DNA of 64,000 nt from the NCBI GenBank assembly GCA_013397845.1, contig VZTG01004616.1:124001-188000 (forward strand), in the 5' to 3' direction. The position numbers were made by a program, and so were the translations under genes. Positions within the stretch are counted from its first letter, which is position 1. Every line of letters begins with the position of its first letter. Below the pieces are notes generated by a model. The model did no database searches. It was not told the origin of the DNA and saw only the letters and a list, made by a program, of their open reading frames with translations. Source of the DNA: Melanocharis versteri. Taxonomy: Eukaryota > Chordata > Aves > Passeriformes > Melanocharitidae. This document shows, piece by piece, positions 42,401 to 54,400 of this stretch.

Positions 42401-45400
42401 ATCTGCCTAATTATTCATTTTTTAAAAGTTACATTTTTGCAACAATGGCAAAACTTAAGAGTTTCAAACGAGTATCTTTACGGTTATATTACAACTATTT
42501 CACAAATCTATGGATTTTTTTTTTTTAATTACCTTGTTGGACAAGAGGCCATTGCAGACTGTATCCAAGGTGTCTTGGATGCCAGTAGTCCAGATATTGC
42601 CTTTATTTCTCCCTGGGTAAACTTTTGGGCAGTTTATAGTACTATCTAATTCAAGCTGTTGAACAGAAAATGCCATTTCATTTGAGCCTGTACATGCCAC
42701 ACTGCATTCCTCCGTATCAGATAAAATTTCATATTTTGCAAAATCCAAGTCACTAGTATTTACAGCAGCATTAGTGTAATAAACATCTACATGAGGAGAT
42801 ACATCATCCACATAATCCTCCTCTAGTGTTGTGACTCGTATTTTAGTTTTTTCATGAACTTCATATGCATTTTCCACTTCATTTTTGCCAGGGGTAATAC
42901 TTCTTTCATCACCTTGAAGAGGATCTTCATCTGACAGAATTTTCTCTTTGAAACCTTCTAAGTGAGAGTATTTCCCCTCCATCTCTTCCTGATCACTATC
43001 ACGTGTCTGGGCATTGTTTTGTTTTACTTTTCCAGAGGGTAAAATGTCATGAAAAGCCAGTCTGCAGCTTTCTTTGACAGGGACACTCATGCTTGCAAGC
43101 AGTGGGGGTTGCTGCTCTCTGTGAATTGCTGGGGCATATGGTCTGACCTGACCTACTGCATGGATATCTTCTGCAGAAGACAGACTTCGTATTTGAGTTT
43201 GCTCCCCTGCTAACAGTGTATCTTGTTTTTCTTCCCTTTCTGTGGGAGGGCTGCATAAACCAGAATCATCCTCTTCCGAGGTTAGAGAATTCGTACCCCA
43301 TTTGCATTTGCCTAGTCTAGCTGCCTCTGACAGATCAGCAGTTTCATTAAAGGAGCTTTCACTTCTATTAGTGTAATCTGGAAAGCTGGGTGGAACCAGC
43401 ATTCTCCACGATCGTCTGTGCTCCTTCTTTTCGGTGTGAGACTTCGCTTTGGGTAACCCAGCTGTCCGAATTATATCGCTGTTCAGTTTTAGAGCATCAA
43501 AGATCATTTTTTCATCCAACTTGTTAGCTTCACGGCTTCGGAGCTCAAAAACACTGGAAGAAGTAAGGGCACCATTGGAGCACAAAGTACTGATGTCCAG
43601 TGTTCTGTGACTGTAGGGTAAGGTCCGGTCTGTGAAATGCCTCGAAGAGAGGCTGCCCTTGGAGCCTGAATCAATCTGTTCATTCAGCCGCACAGTGTCA
43701 TAGATAGACCTCTGGGGAACGTAGCAGTCTTCAATATTTAGATCTTCATCTTCTTCCCCTTTGCCAACACATGGGGGATTCTGACGTAGACAGTCTGGCC
43801 TGCTAAGTGGCTTCCCCATGTCGAAAGTATTCACACAAGTACACCTCTGTTTTCACAGATTCCGAGCAAACATTTAGAAAACACTAGCAATCTGAAGAAA
43901 TAGTAAACTTGCCCTTAGTGTAAGATGCATAGATAGAAAAATATACATCATAAGCTATGAAGTGGCTGAGGTCATTCATAATCAGTGCATCCATTTAAAT
44001 TTGACTTTACCTGGATATGAGATTTCCCACCCCCCAAAATATAAAGTGCTTCAGTAAGAAAGTAACAGAAATGTCCCAATGTCACAGAAAAACAACTAAT
44101 AGCAGAAACCAGCAGTAGCCAAATATTTCAAACATTCAGAGGAAGGCTTCATTTATTTTTCCAGGTCAGAATCTGTATCTGAAATCTCCCAAATAAGCCT
44201 TCAAAAGAACAAGTGTTACAGAAGGCAGTACATTATCTTCTGTACATGACTGCTTAACTGTAATCCATTTAGCTGGTTTGCAGGGTCCCATCTCCTTTAT
44301 AAATAAAACATGGTGTGGCAGTTTAAAAAGACAGAATCCACAGTGGCTTGTATGGTCCTGACCAAGGCACGGAGAAAATCCTGGGGTGTGGGGGGGGAAA
44401 TAAGTTAAATCCAGAACAGTAAGAATAATAAACCAGCCCTTTACTTTTTTGGCAGTAGCTATAAATAACCTTGATCTGAAAGGCAGCTTATCCTCCTCTT
44501 GTAACAGGCTTCTTCGTGGTGCCTCCACAAGTCCCACAGNGCCGTGCAGGGGGCTGGCGAGGGCAGGCGGCGCGGAGGCTTCGCCGCCCGCCCGCGGTGA
44601 CATCAGTCCCGCCCCAGCCCGCTCCGAGCGCCGGGGGAGCGGCCGGCACCGCTGCGGCCGCCTGCCCCCCCGGGACAAACGCTGGGAAGGAAGCGGCGCT
44701 TGCACCGCGCCCGCACCCCATCGCCCCGTCTGATAAAGCCAGCGGACGCTTCCTTCCTTCCCAGAGTTACACCGAAACTTTACCTGCGTATTATTTAAAA
44801 AAATAAATCCCCCAAACTCGCCTAGTATTTAGATTAGGTGTTGGAATAGTCGCACATTGCTCCACCGGACATGCAAAGTGAGACGTTCAGCTCAGTTTTG
44901 ACTATTTTCAGTCTGGTCACTGGCTCTGAGACAAGAGCTTAGGGTGGTGTTGGCTGACAGGGCAGCCACTCCTGAAGAATCCAGCTCCCACTGAAAGAAA
45001 CATTAAAATATTGGGAAAAAAACTAACTATATCTGAAAAACTTTTTTTTTTTCCCAATGGGATTTATTGCAGCCCAAAACCAGCCTATCAGGACAAAGAA
45101 TCCTGTTTTGGAAACTGACATCTTTTAAATACAGTTCAACACTTCGCACCTACGCTTCTAGCTCATAACCACGGAACTGAAGGGTTGGGAGACTCACAGG
45201 TAACTTGCCAACAGCACAGGAGGAGCTGCCATGACCAAGCAGCTCCACTCCAGTAGAAGCCATACCCTTAATAACCTGAGCTGCTTGTGTGACAGCAGCC
45301 ATCGGTTACAGGGACAATTCAGATCCCAGTTTAAGGACAGCATAAGGCACTTAGTGCTAAAAGTTAACACAGTGCATTCATTACAATCAGCTNCCACAGG

Positions 45401-48400
45401 AAAACATCACTTTCTAGCAGCAAAGCCGATGCGTCCTTCGAGCAGACCGTCGGAAAACGAATGTTTCAGACCGATTCTCCCGCTGCCATCCTGGAGAGCT
45501 CTTTAAGGCAGCTGCAGAGCCGAGCAAGCGCGGCGCGATCCCCGAAGGCACGGCAGGTTTACGTTCGGCAGGTCCCGACTACAAGCTGCAGCTAGCGGGC
45601 TGCCCTCGCCTCCTCCTCATTTCTGAGGCGCAGCTGCCGAGGAGCCGAGGGAGGGAAAGCCCCGCCGCGCAGCGCCCCGGCTCGCCCCGCCGCAGCCGCC
45701 AGGACCGCCCCGCCGCGCTCCGCAGCAGCATCTGCTACCGGCCCGCCCGCGCCCGGAGCGCCGCGCCGGGGCTCCCCGNNNNNNNNNNNNNNNNNNNNNN
45801 NNNNNNNNNNNNNNNNNNNNNNNNNNNNNNNNNNNNNNNNNNNNNNNNNNNNNNNNNNNNNNNNNNNNNNNNNNNNNNNNNNNNNNNNNNNNNNNNNNNN
45901 NNNNNNNNNNNNNNNNNNNNNNNNNNNNNNNNNNNNNNNNNNNNNNNNNNNNNNNNNNNNNNNNNNNNNNNNNNNNNNNNNNNNNNNNNNNNNNNNNNNN
46001 NNNNNNNNNNNNNNNNNNNNNNNNNNNNNNNNNNNNNNNNNNNNNNNNNNNNNNNNNNNNNNNNNNNNNNNNNNNNNNNNNNNNNNNNNNNNNNNNNNNN
46101 NNNNNNNNNNNNNNNNNNNNNNNNNNNNNNNNNNNNGAGGGCAGGCGGCGCGGAGGCTTCGCCGCCCGCCCGCGGTGACATCAGTCCCGCCCCAGCCCGC
46201 TCCGAGCGCCGGGGGAGCGGCCGGCACCGCTGCGGCCGCCTGCCCCCCCGGGACAAACGCTGGGAAGGAAGCGGCGCTTGCACCGCGCCCGCACCCCATC
46301 GCCCCGTCTGATAAAGCCAGCGGACGCTTCCTTCCTTCCCAGAGTTACACCGAAACTTTACCTGCGTATTATTTAAAAAAATAAATCCCCCAAACTCGCC
46401 TAGTATTTAGATTAGGTGTTGGAATAGTCGCACATTGCTCCACCGGACATGCAAAGTGAGACGTTCAGCTCAGTTTTGACTATTTTCAGTCTGGTCACTG
46501 GCTCTGAGACAAGAGCTTAGGGTGGTGTTGGCTGACAGGGCAGCCACTCCTGAAGAATCCAGCTCCCACTGAAAGAAACATTAAAATATTGGGAAAAAAA
46601 CTAACTATATCTGAAAAATTTTTTTTTTTTCCCAATGGGATTTATTGCAGCCCAAAACCAGCCTATCAGGACAAAGATTCCGGTTTTGGAAACTGACATC
46701 TTTTAAATACAGTTCAACACTTCGCACCTACACTTCTAGCTCATAACCACGGACCTGAAGGGTTGGGAGACTCACAGGTAACTTGCCAACAGCACAGGAG
46801 GAGCTGCCATGACGAAGCAGCTCCACTCTAGTAGAAGCCATACCCTTAATAACCTGAGCTGCTTGTGTGACAGCAGCCATCGGTTACAGGGACAATTCAG
46901 ATCCCAGTTTAAGGACAGCATAAGGCACTTAGTGCTAAAAGTTAACACAGTGCATTCATTACAATCAGCTTGAGCTTTCCGCATTAAGCAGCAAGCAGGG
47001 TACACTGCATGCAAGAAATACAAACATACCACACCTCCTGTTCATTGATTTACTTAATAAACAGTCAGCTACATCTCAAAACACTAAGGTCATGCAAAAC
47101 AAATTCTCTCTTCCTTCTCTCTGGTGAGCAGCCATACAACATTATGATTATGCCAAACAGATAATCACCACTGGATTCTCTAGCAGAGAATATACTATAA
47201 TGGTAAAGATGCAAAAAGAATTTCAGATGCTTTTGATGAAAGGTCCTATCATCCATGGTTCTTTTTACCCAAAACAACCAAAACCAGATAGGTCCCTGCT
47301 GAATTCAGAAAGTGCTGCATGATTTTATAGGGGAAGTGTATAGCTGAAATTGGCCTGTATTTGTTCAACAGCAAAATTATTTTAACATGTTAAAAAATAG
47401 TTTACCATCTTCACTGTTTCTGCTGAAGACTTTTGTATGACAGATAAGTCACTTTCAAAACGCAACTCTTAAAAAGATTTTAATAGTTGCTTATATTACC
47501 TCTGCTTTGCAATACAGACCTTAACTGTAGTAAGTCCCATAGAAGATTTTAGTATCCTATTCTAGGGTTTGTAAACAGCACATGGGATATGCAACACAGC
47601 TCAAAAAGGAACTCAAAGAGAAACTTCTGATTATGCTTTCAACATTATTTGACTTCAAAGAAAAAATCAGAGGACAGACACCCTCTACATAATTAACAAG
47701 ACATGTAGATGTGGCATTTAGGGACATGGTTAACAGTGGACTTGGCAGCACGGAGTTAACATTGGAGTTCATGTTCTTGAAGGCCTTTTACAACGTAAAC
47801 AATTCTGTGGTTCTGTAATAGAAGCCAATTAAAATCTTAGTTCAAGCTCATTGGCAGGAATACTCAGGCTACCTAAAAATTCCCATAAAGTCCAATTAGA
47901 AGGCAACCTCTAACAACTATACCTACTTTTATTCCAAAAATAAAAGCAAAACTCAAATGAACTGCATACTCATGAAAGCTGTAACAGTGTCATGTTGGTT
48001 TCACTAAGTAGAATGCCTTTTAATGACAGTACAAAGAATTGTGAAAAAGTTTCAAAAAGTAAAATAATTCAGCTTTGAGTTCTTTCTCTCTTTCAGAGAT
48101 AAACTAGTTGCAAATGCTTCTCCAACAGCAAACATTTTAGCACTGTGCAGCTACTCAAACCCAGAGTGTTCGGTTCAGTCCATCTGCACAATTCTTTTTT
48201 GTTTTGCTTTTGAAGAATGGTGGCAGACTCAGTGTACCTTAACAAACCTAATTTACTGAAATTTCCTTTCAGGACTAATCTACACATTGCATACAGACTT
48301 TGGGGTAAAAAAGTGTCTTACAAAGCCAAGTTAATTAGTAACTTTTTTGTTTGTTTTATATTAATTGAGATAAATTCTCCATTTGATTATACTCCTCCTG

Positions 48401-51400
48401 AAGTGAAGTAAGAGTCATGGTTCTACTTTGAAATTAACTGCTCTGAAGATTTTCATTTACAGAAAGCAAATTTTATAACTGCATTGTAAATAAATATAGT
48501 TTAACACTGACGGCAACTACTTAAAATTTAACACTGACGGCAACTACTTTCAATTTAACACTTTATACCAACTGGAATAAGTACATTACGAAGAAGAAAT
48601 ATAAATAAAACAAGTATGCATATGCATTTAAAATATATATGTATATAAAATACAACTCAAAGCCAGTTTATTTTTAAAAAGACATTATGCATTTTAATGT
48701 CATGCCAAGAAGATGCACGTAGCTCCAACTCTTTGTACATAAAAATTGGTTAAACCACAAAAGCCACCTCTGGCCCATTAAACGAGATCCTCCCCTGAAG
48801 AGAGTGAAGATTTCATGTTAATACATCTATTCCAAAGAACAACTCTTTTGCTTTACTCTTGAGGAATTGAAGTTGACTGTAGCTGACCACAGAAGCTAAA
48901 AACATAAGGAGCCAGACAGTGGTTTTGTGGCCACAGCCACATTTTCAGGTTGTGTGTGTTTGTGTACGTGCACAAACGTGTGAGCAAACACAAACACACC
49001 CCGAGTGGAGCAGGATCTGTGGGATCCAGTCTCCCTACAGTTTGCTGCCTCAGGTAGAACTGCTCTCTGGAAGGGCAAAGAGTATAAACAGATTACTTAC
49101 TGTAATTTTGATATGCCCCAGTAGCACTGACACCAAGCATTAGGAGAGCTGATCCCTATCCTTCTGCTATCAGTATCCCTTCACTAACTATACTCTCACT
49201 TAGTAAAATTTCCCATTCTGGTCTCCCTATTTCCTTTCTTCAAAGGCTCCTCACTCTGCTGTTTTATTTCTGCATCTGCTTTTCACTTATTTAAACAACC
49301 CCTTCACTTTTTCATCGTTCTTCACCTCCTTTTAATGGCATTGTGTTTTTAATCATAAGCAAAAGCATGGCCTAAAATAGTTGCTTCAAGCAAACCACAT
49401 TTCCAAGCTTATAAATATCTAATATAAATACAACCCCAGAGTAGACTTCTGGATATAAACATGCTGCTATCACTATTCTCCTTTATGTCTCTCCAGGTTT
49501 TTTTGGTCTTCTTACCACATAAGCTCTTGTGTTTCAGGGATGCTGCCACCCCACTGGTCTGCACAGGTCTCTCACTCCCAAACTGTTCAATTGCTGCATT
49601 GTGTCCAACGCCCTGATGAACTACAATAGTGGGACAACACACAGGGAACTGGATTTTCCTACCATCTGCTCATCAGGGAAGCATTCTTCTTTATAACAAA
49701 ATACATATTTGTACATATACAATTCATTGTATAAAATACATTATTAACAAAGACCTGAAGCTGCACCTAATGTTTGAAAATGGAAGAAATGTGGTGAAAT
49801 CAGAGATCCCAGACTAGGTACAACTGAAGCACTGTACAGCCAGTGTAAGCAACAGCATTCACAGCAGGAGCTGTTGCTATTTTCTAATTCCAAAGTGTTT
49901 TACTAACCATATACAAAGAAAAGCCATTTGTTTCTCTTTTAAATTGAGATAGACTTGTTAGGATAGACTGGCATACAATTTTAATCCTCCCCGTCTAATG
50001 GAATCTCCTCATAATGTAACTATTTGTTCAAGATTTTTGTCTCTATTTATGCATTGTCAAAGATCATCAAAACTCACAGTAACTTCCACTTGAAATTCCC
50101 AGATGAAAGTTTTCTGGTTTAATTTTCCTTTCTAATAGGGCTTAAACAAGCAAAATGCACCCTCTGTTGGGCCAGCCATGTAATGACTCTTTCCCAAGGT
50201 CATCAAATTTTTAACAGCATGACTTATCAAACACTGCTTTGAAGGTTTGGCTTTATCATTAAGTGTCAACTAATGTACAAGTCATACAAATATTTAATCA
50301 ATATTATATTGGAATGAAATCAAAGCAGTGCAGAATATTCAGTGCTACTATATAGCCATTAGGAGATTCATGATCTTTTTCAAGCACTGCTTACGTCTAT
50401 AAATCTTTCTGGTGAGCACTGGAAATTCATTTATTGTAACCTAACCCAAGCAAATATCTGTACTTACTTCAGCAGCAAAGCTCAATTAACACTCACTATC
50501 ACTGCAATGCATTTTTTTGAGCTGGACATGGATTACTAGCTGGCATGTTAAAAAAAGCTACACGCAGAAGCTCTGGAGTGCATTTTGGATAAGGATGCTA
50601 CAGAAAACTCCCAATATAATAGGGGGATTGTTTTGCCTGTTTCCTTTTTATCAGGATGTTTCTAGGTAAATGGTATTCAGTGAGGTAAAGCCGGCCAGTG
50701 TATCAAAACAGAAAATGGCAGAAGGTAACATCTTAAACCGAAATATGCTAAAGCCTATACTCAGGTGAAGGAAACCTAAACTACTCAGATGAGCAAAGTT
50801 TATGTGAGCTGGTATGTGAACACTGGAGTATAAAATTCACACCACTGTGAAGACGAAAGTTGTGCACTACATGGACATCAGGTTACAGAAGGTAACAAGA
50901 TAGTGAAGAGAGGGAAGACGGACTTGGGGTGCAGGAACTGGGAGCTGAGAGGTAAAATTCCCAATGTCTGCCAAGCTGTAGCAAAGGAAAGCTTCCCTGG
51001 AGCATAAGATCCCTATTTAAAACAGAAAAAAAGCATACAGGCACAACAGACTGCGGTGAAACAAGACTGCTCTAAGATCTGCACTTAACCAGTCCTTTTC
51101 ACTATGTTGTTTAATAAAATGGCATTGTGGTAAAATACTTAATAATAGTAAGAAAGCAATCTTCCTACCTTGAATGTATTCAGCTGCTGATTAATAGTCT
51201 CTGTTTCCATTCCAACAGGACCTTGAGACTCTTCATGTTCTTCAGCTCTCCCAAGCAGAGTGGAAAATTCTTTTAGCTTACTGTAGAACTCCTCAACACG
51301 GCAAATAGTACCCTCCACTTGATCTTCCCTGGCTTTTGCTCTGTCTAGCAGCTTGTTGCACTGTTTATTTAGAGCTTCCAAGTCTCTCTTTATACCAACA

Positions 51401-54400
51401 AGATCAGGAGAAGCTTCAGCTTCTGTGGCTAGCATAATTTTACAGTTTTTATTAGCATTTTCATTATTCATTATAAGATCCTCCAACTTTTTCATGAAAT
51501 GTTTAATGTCCTCTCTCTGTGCTTGCAGTACTTTGAGATCTCTCCCCACTGGAGCCATGCTATCAAGTTCATCATCAAACTCTGCAAACTGAGAGAACAT
51601 CTCTCGGATGCTGTTTTGGAAATGGCCAATTCCCTGAAGTTTGGTCTCTAGGAATGAGCACCTATCCTCAACTTGCTGCTTCACTGCAGTGTATTCTTGC
51701 TCCAAAGATTCAGCTTGAAGTAAAAGGTCAGAAACACCTGCTGAATCAGAGGCTTCTACCACCAGGTCTTGGGCAAGCTTTTTTACTAAATCCACGTGAG
51801 GCTTTAAAGCTTGCAAGGCTTTCTGCTGGGCCTGCATCATTGTCAGGTGTTTGTTACTGAATGACTGAGGTCCAAGTGAGTCATGAGCTTCCAGATGCTC
51901 TTTGGCACTTTTAAGCTGTCTTTCAGTTTCCCTGGATGAGTCCTGAAACTCTTTAAGTCTTTGTGCCATATTTTCCAAGCACTCTCTCTTCTTATGTAAC
52001 TGTTCTGTAACCACTTTCACATTCTGATTCAGCACTTTAGTTTCTTCTTGAACAATTTCTTTATCTGTTTGACTTGCATTGAGCAAACTTTCAGCAGAAT
52101 TATTTAATAGTTCCACCATCCCATGGTGTTTATCCAGGTCCTTCTGCCATGCCCTCACCTGAACAATAGAATCCTCTATTTCAGCAGGGTTTATGCCAAC
52201 TTTTAATTCACACAGGTTGCTTTGGCACTTCTCTATCCATGGCTGCAGATCTTCTACATGCTGCTTGTATTTGAGCGCTTTCTCCAGACAATCTGCTAAT
52301 TTATCTTCCCTTTCTTTTACCTGTTTATTCATTTCATCCCAGTTATTCTTGAGTGTGGCAATCTGGGATTGTAACTCTGTTTTGTCATCTCCTTGAGTCT
52401 TCTGTAAGATACTTTCTCCTTCTGCAACAATTCTTTCATATGAACTAATCTGATTGGTCATTGTCTTCTTAAAATCTTTCTGTTCTTCAATTAGTGATTG
52501 CAAGGTATCAAGTTTGGCTGACACAGGACGAGCCTGGTTCAGCTCTTCTTTCTTTTTGCTTAGCCAGGCCTGAAAGTCCTTAGACATTTGCTGGAACTGA
52601 TGAGAAGTGGCGTACGCTGACTGAAGCTGCTGGACATGGTTATCTGCAAAGGACAAGGCAGCACAGAGGTTCGTTATCAGAACCTGCTAGTATTCAGCGA
52701 AGAAAATAATAACTAATATTGATTCTATCATGCATGATCATTAATTTAAAGAAAGACAGTCCTTAGTATGTGGTGTTTGACTGTCAGACAATCAAGTTTC
52801 TTGCAAGGGGCAGACTCATTCCTGTAATGCAGCACAGCAGTGAAAGCATTAGGACATGAATCAAATGAGGTCAGCTCATCCAGTCTGGGTCTACATGGAT
52901 CCCATTTGGGCAGATTTTGGTGGTAAAAACCACACAATTGTGCTTCATGGTACGATGAAGTGTAAGCACAGGGAATATTAAGGGGTATAACCTAGTAGAG
53001 AGTAAATCATGGCCTACAGGCAATACATGTTCCTAGGGAGATTCTTTGAAGTTCCTCGTGACCAGAGGAAATTAAAAACCCGAAACTGAGGCTGCTAGGG
53101 AGAACAAAGTGTGATATCACTTGCAATATATTACTTGCTCAGTTCTGTTGTTCACAAGGTAAGGAAAGGCTGCAGACTACCAGCCCCCTTCTGTCACAGG
53201 CAGTTTTATACAATCACCACTGTGTTTCACTAAGCCATTAACTGGTGTTTGCCTAGAAATTATCATTTTGGCTTATACTCTGCCCCTAGGAAGCTGGGTA
53301 GCTCAATGAACAGCATCCTCTTTTGGTATTCTAATTCAGTGAAGATGCACCTGAAAGAAGACATGACAAAAGCAGCCTTGCTATTTTACTCTGAATTCTC
53401 TCCCAAACTATTCACTAGAGATCACTGTTCTTACCTTTCCAAGGTATGGGGATTCTTCTAAATTCTAATGTACAGCTGCTTGGAGGTTGGACTGGAGAGA
53501 GAGCTGGTACCAGGCTCAGCTCACTCAACACCTCTATCACAAAGTTTTGCCTTACTTTATGCCTTAGTTCCTATTTTTCTTTAAATAAATACTAACCTGA
53601 TTTTTGCTCAATATCCTTAAATGATTTTAAGATGCCATCTAACTGTCTTGTAAGTTCTGCTTTCAAATACTCTTCCCCAACCAGCGCTGACAGCTCTTCA
53701 CAAAGAACTTGTGCTGCATTTAAATTCTTCATTTCTTGTTCTATTTCCTCCTTCATTTCTTTAGCAATTTCCAGCTGTTGTTTCACAGCATCAGGTTGTG
53801 TACTCACAGCCAGGCTGCTGCTTAGTTTATTATCCAAGGCACTTAGCTTGTCAGACAGACTTCTGAGTAAACTTTGATACTCTGTGCTTTTCACAATGGC
53901 TTGGTCAATTCGGTCACATCTCTTCTTCAGCTGGCTGGTTAGACTGTCCCACTTTTGTGCCACAGCTGCCAGTTGCTCTTTTACAATTTCATGAGAGGGT
54001 GGATGTTCACCAGGTCTCTCCAGAATCCCCTCCCCAGCCATAGTCAACTGCTCATATTGTGGCTTCCTGGTGTCAAACTCTTTGAGCAGAATCTAAGAAA
54101 AAAAGAGAATTTTAAAAAGAATTTACTTCATGAAAAAAAAGTGCTTCTGACAAAAAATCATGTAGAATTTGTTGTAGCTAAGCTCTCTCACTGAATGTAT
54201 CCAAGTTCAAAAGCCAGTGAAACAAATGCACCTTCTATATAAACTGTGTTGTTTCCAATTACTTACATCAAAGAAACAGAAAAAAATGAGGTGAATTTAC
54301 AGATCATCTAATACCATTTCAACGAGGAGATACAATTAAACAATGAATTCTGTTAATACTACAGTAATTAAGTAACCACACCGAGCAAAATAAGTGCTGT

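Larger units (their letters stand above)
43820..51168 (-). other. DST: Upstream flank of exon 9 and intron following exon 8
   Basis: About 7.3 kb. Contains the candidate internal promoter, the duplicated segment and gap, the CR1 fragment at 47698-47818 and the 27-bp tandem repeat at 48500. A GT-rich tract lies near 48948-48975. The part from 48600 to 51168 holds nothing else that I can support. Confidence 0.8.

Noticed and set aside
42500..43834. Taking the full 444-codon frame as the coding exon
   Set aside because: The first codon is GTG and the last ten residues lie beyond a good donor (AAG|GTAATT). The exon is trimmed to 42533-43819.
44166..44705. 179-codon minus-strand frame upstream of exon 9
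   Set aside because: It crosses a single-N join, mixes CpG-island translation with intron and has no family match.
45592..46299. Long minus-strand frames running through the N gap
   Set aside because: They are open only because N codons are not stops; the flanking residues are low-complexity translations of a CpG island.
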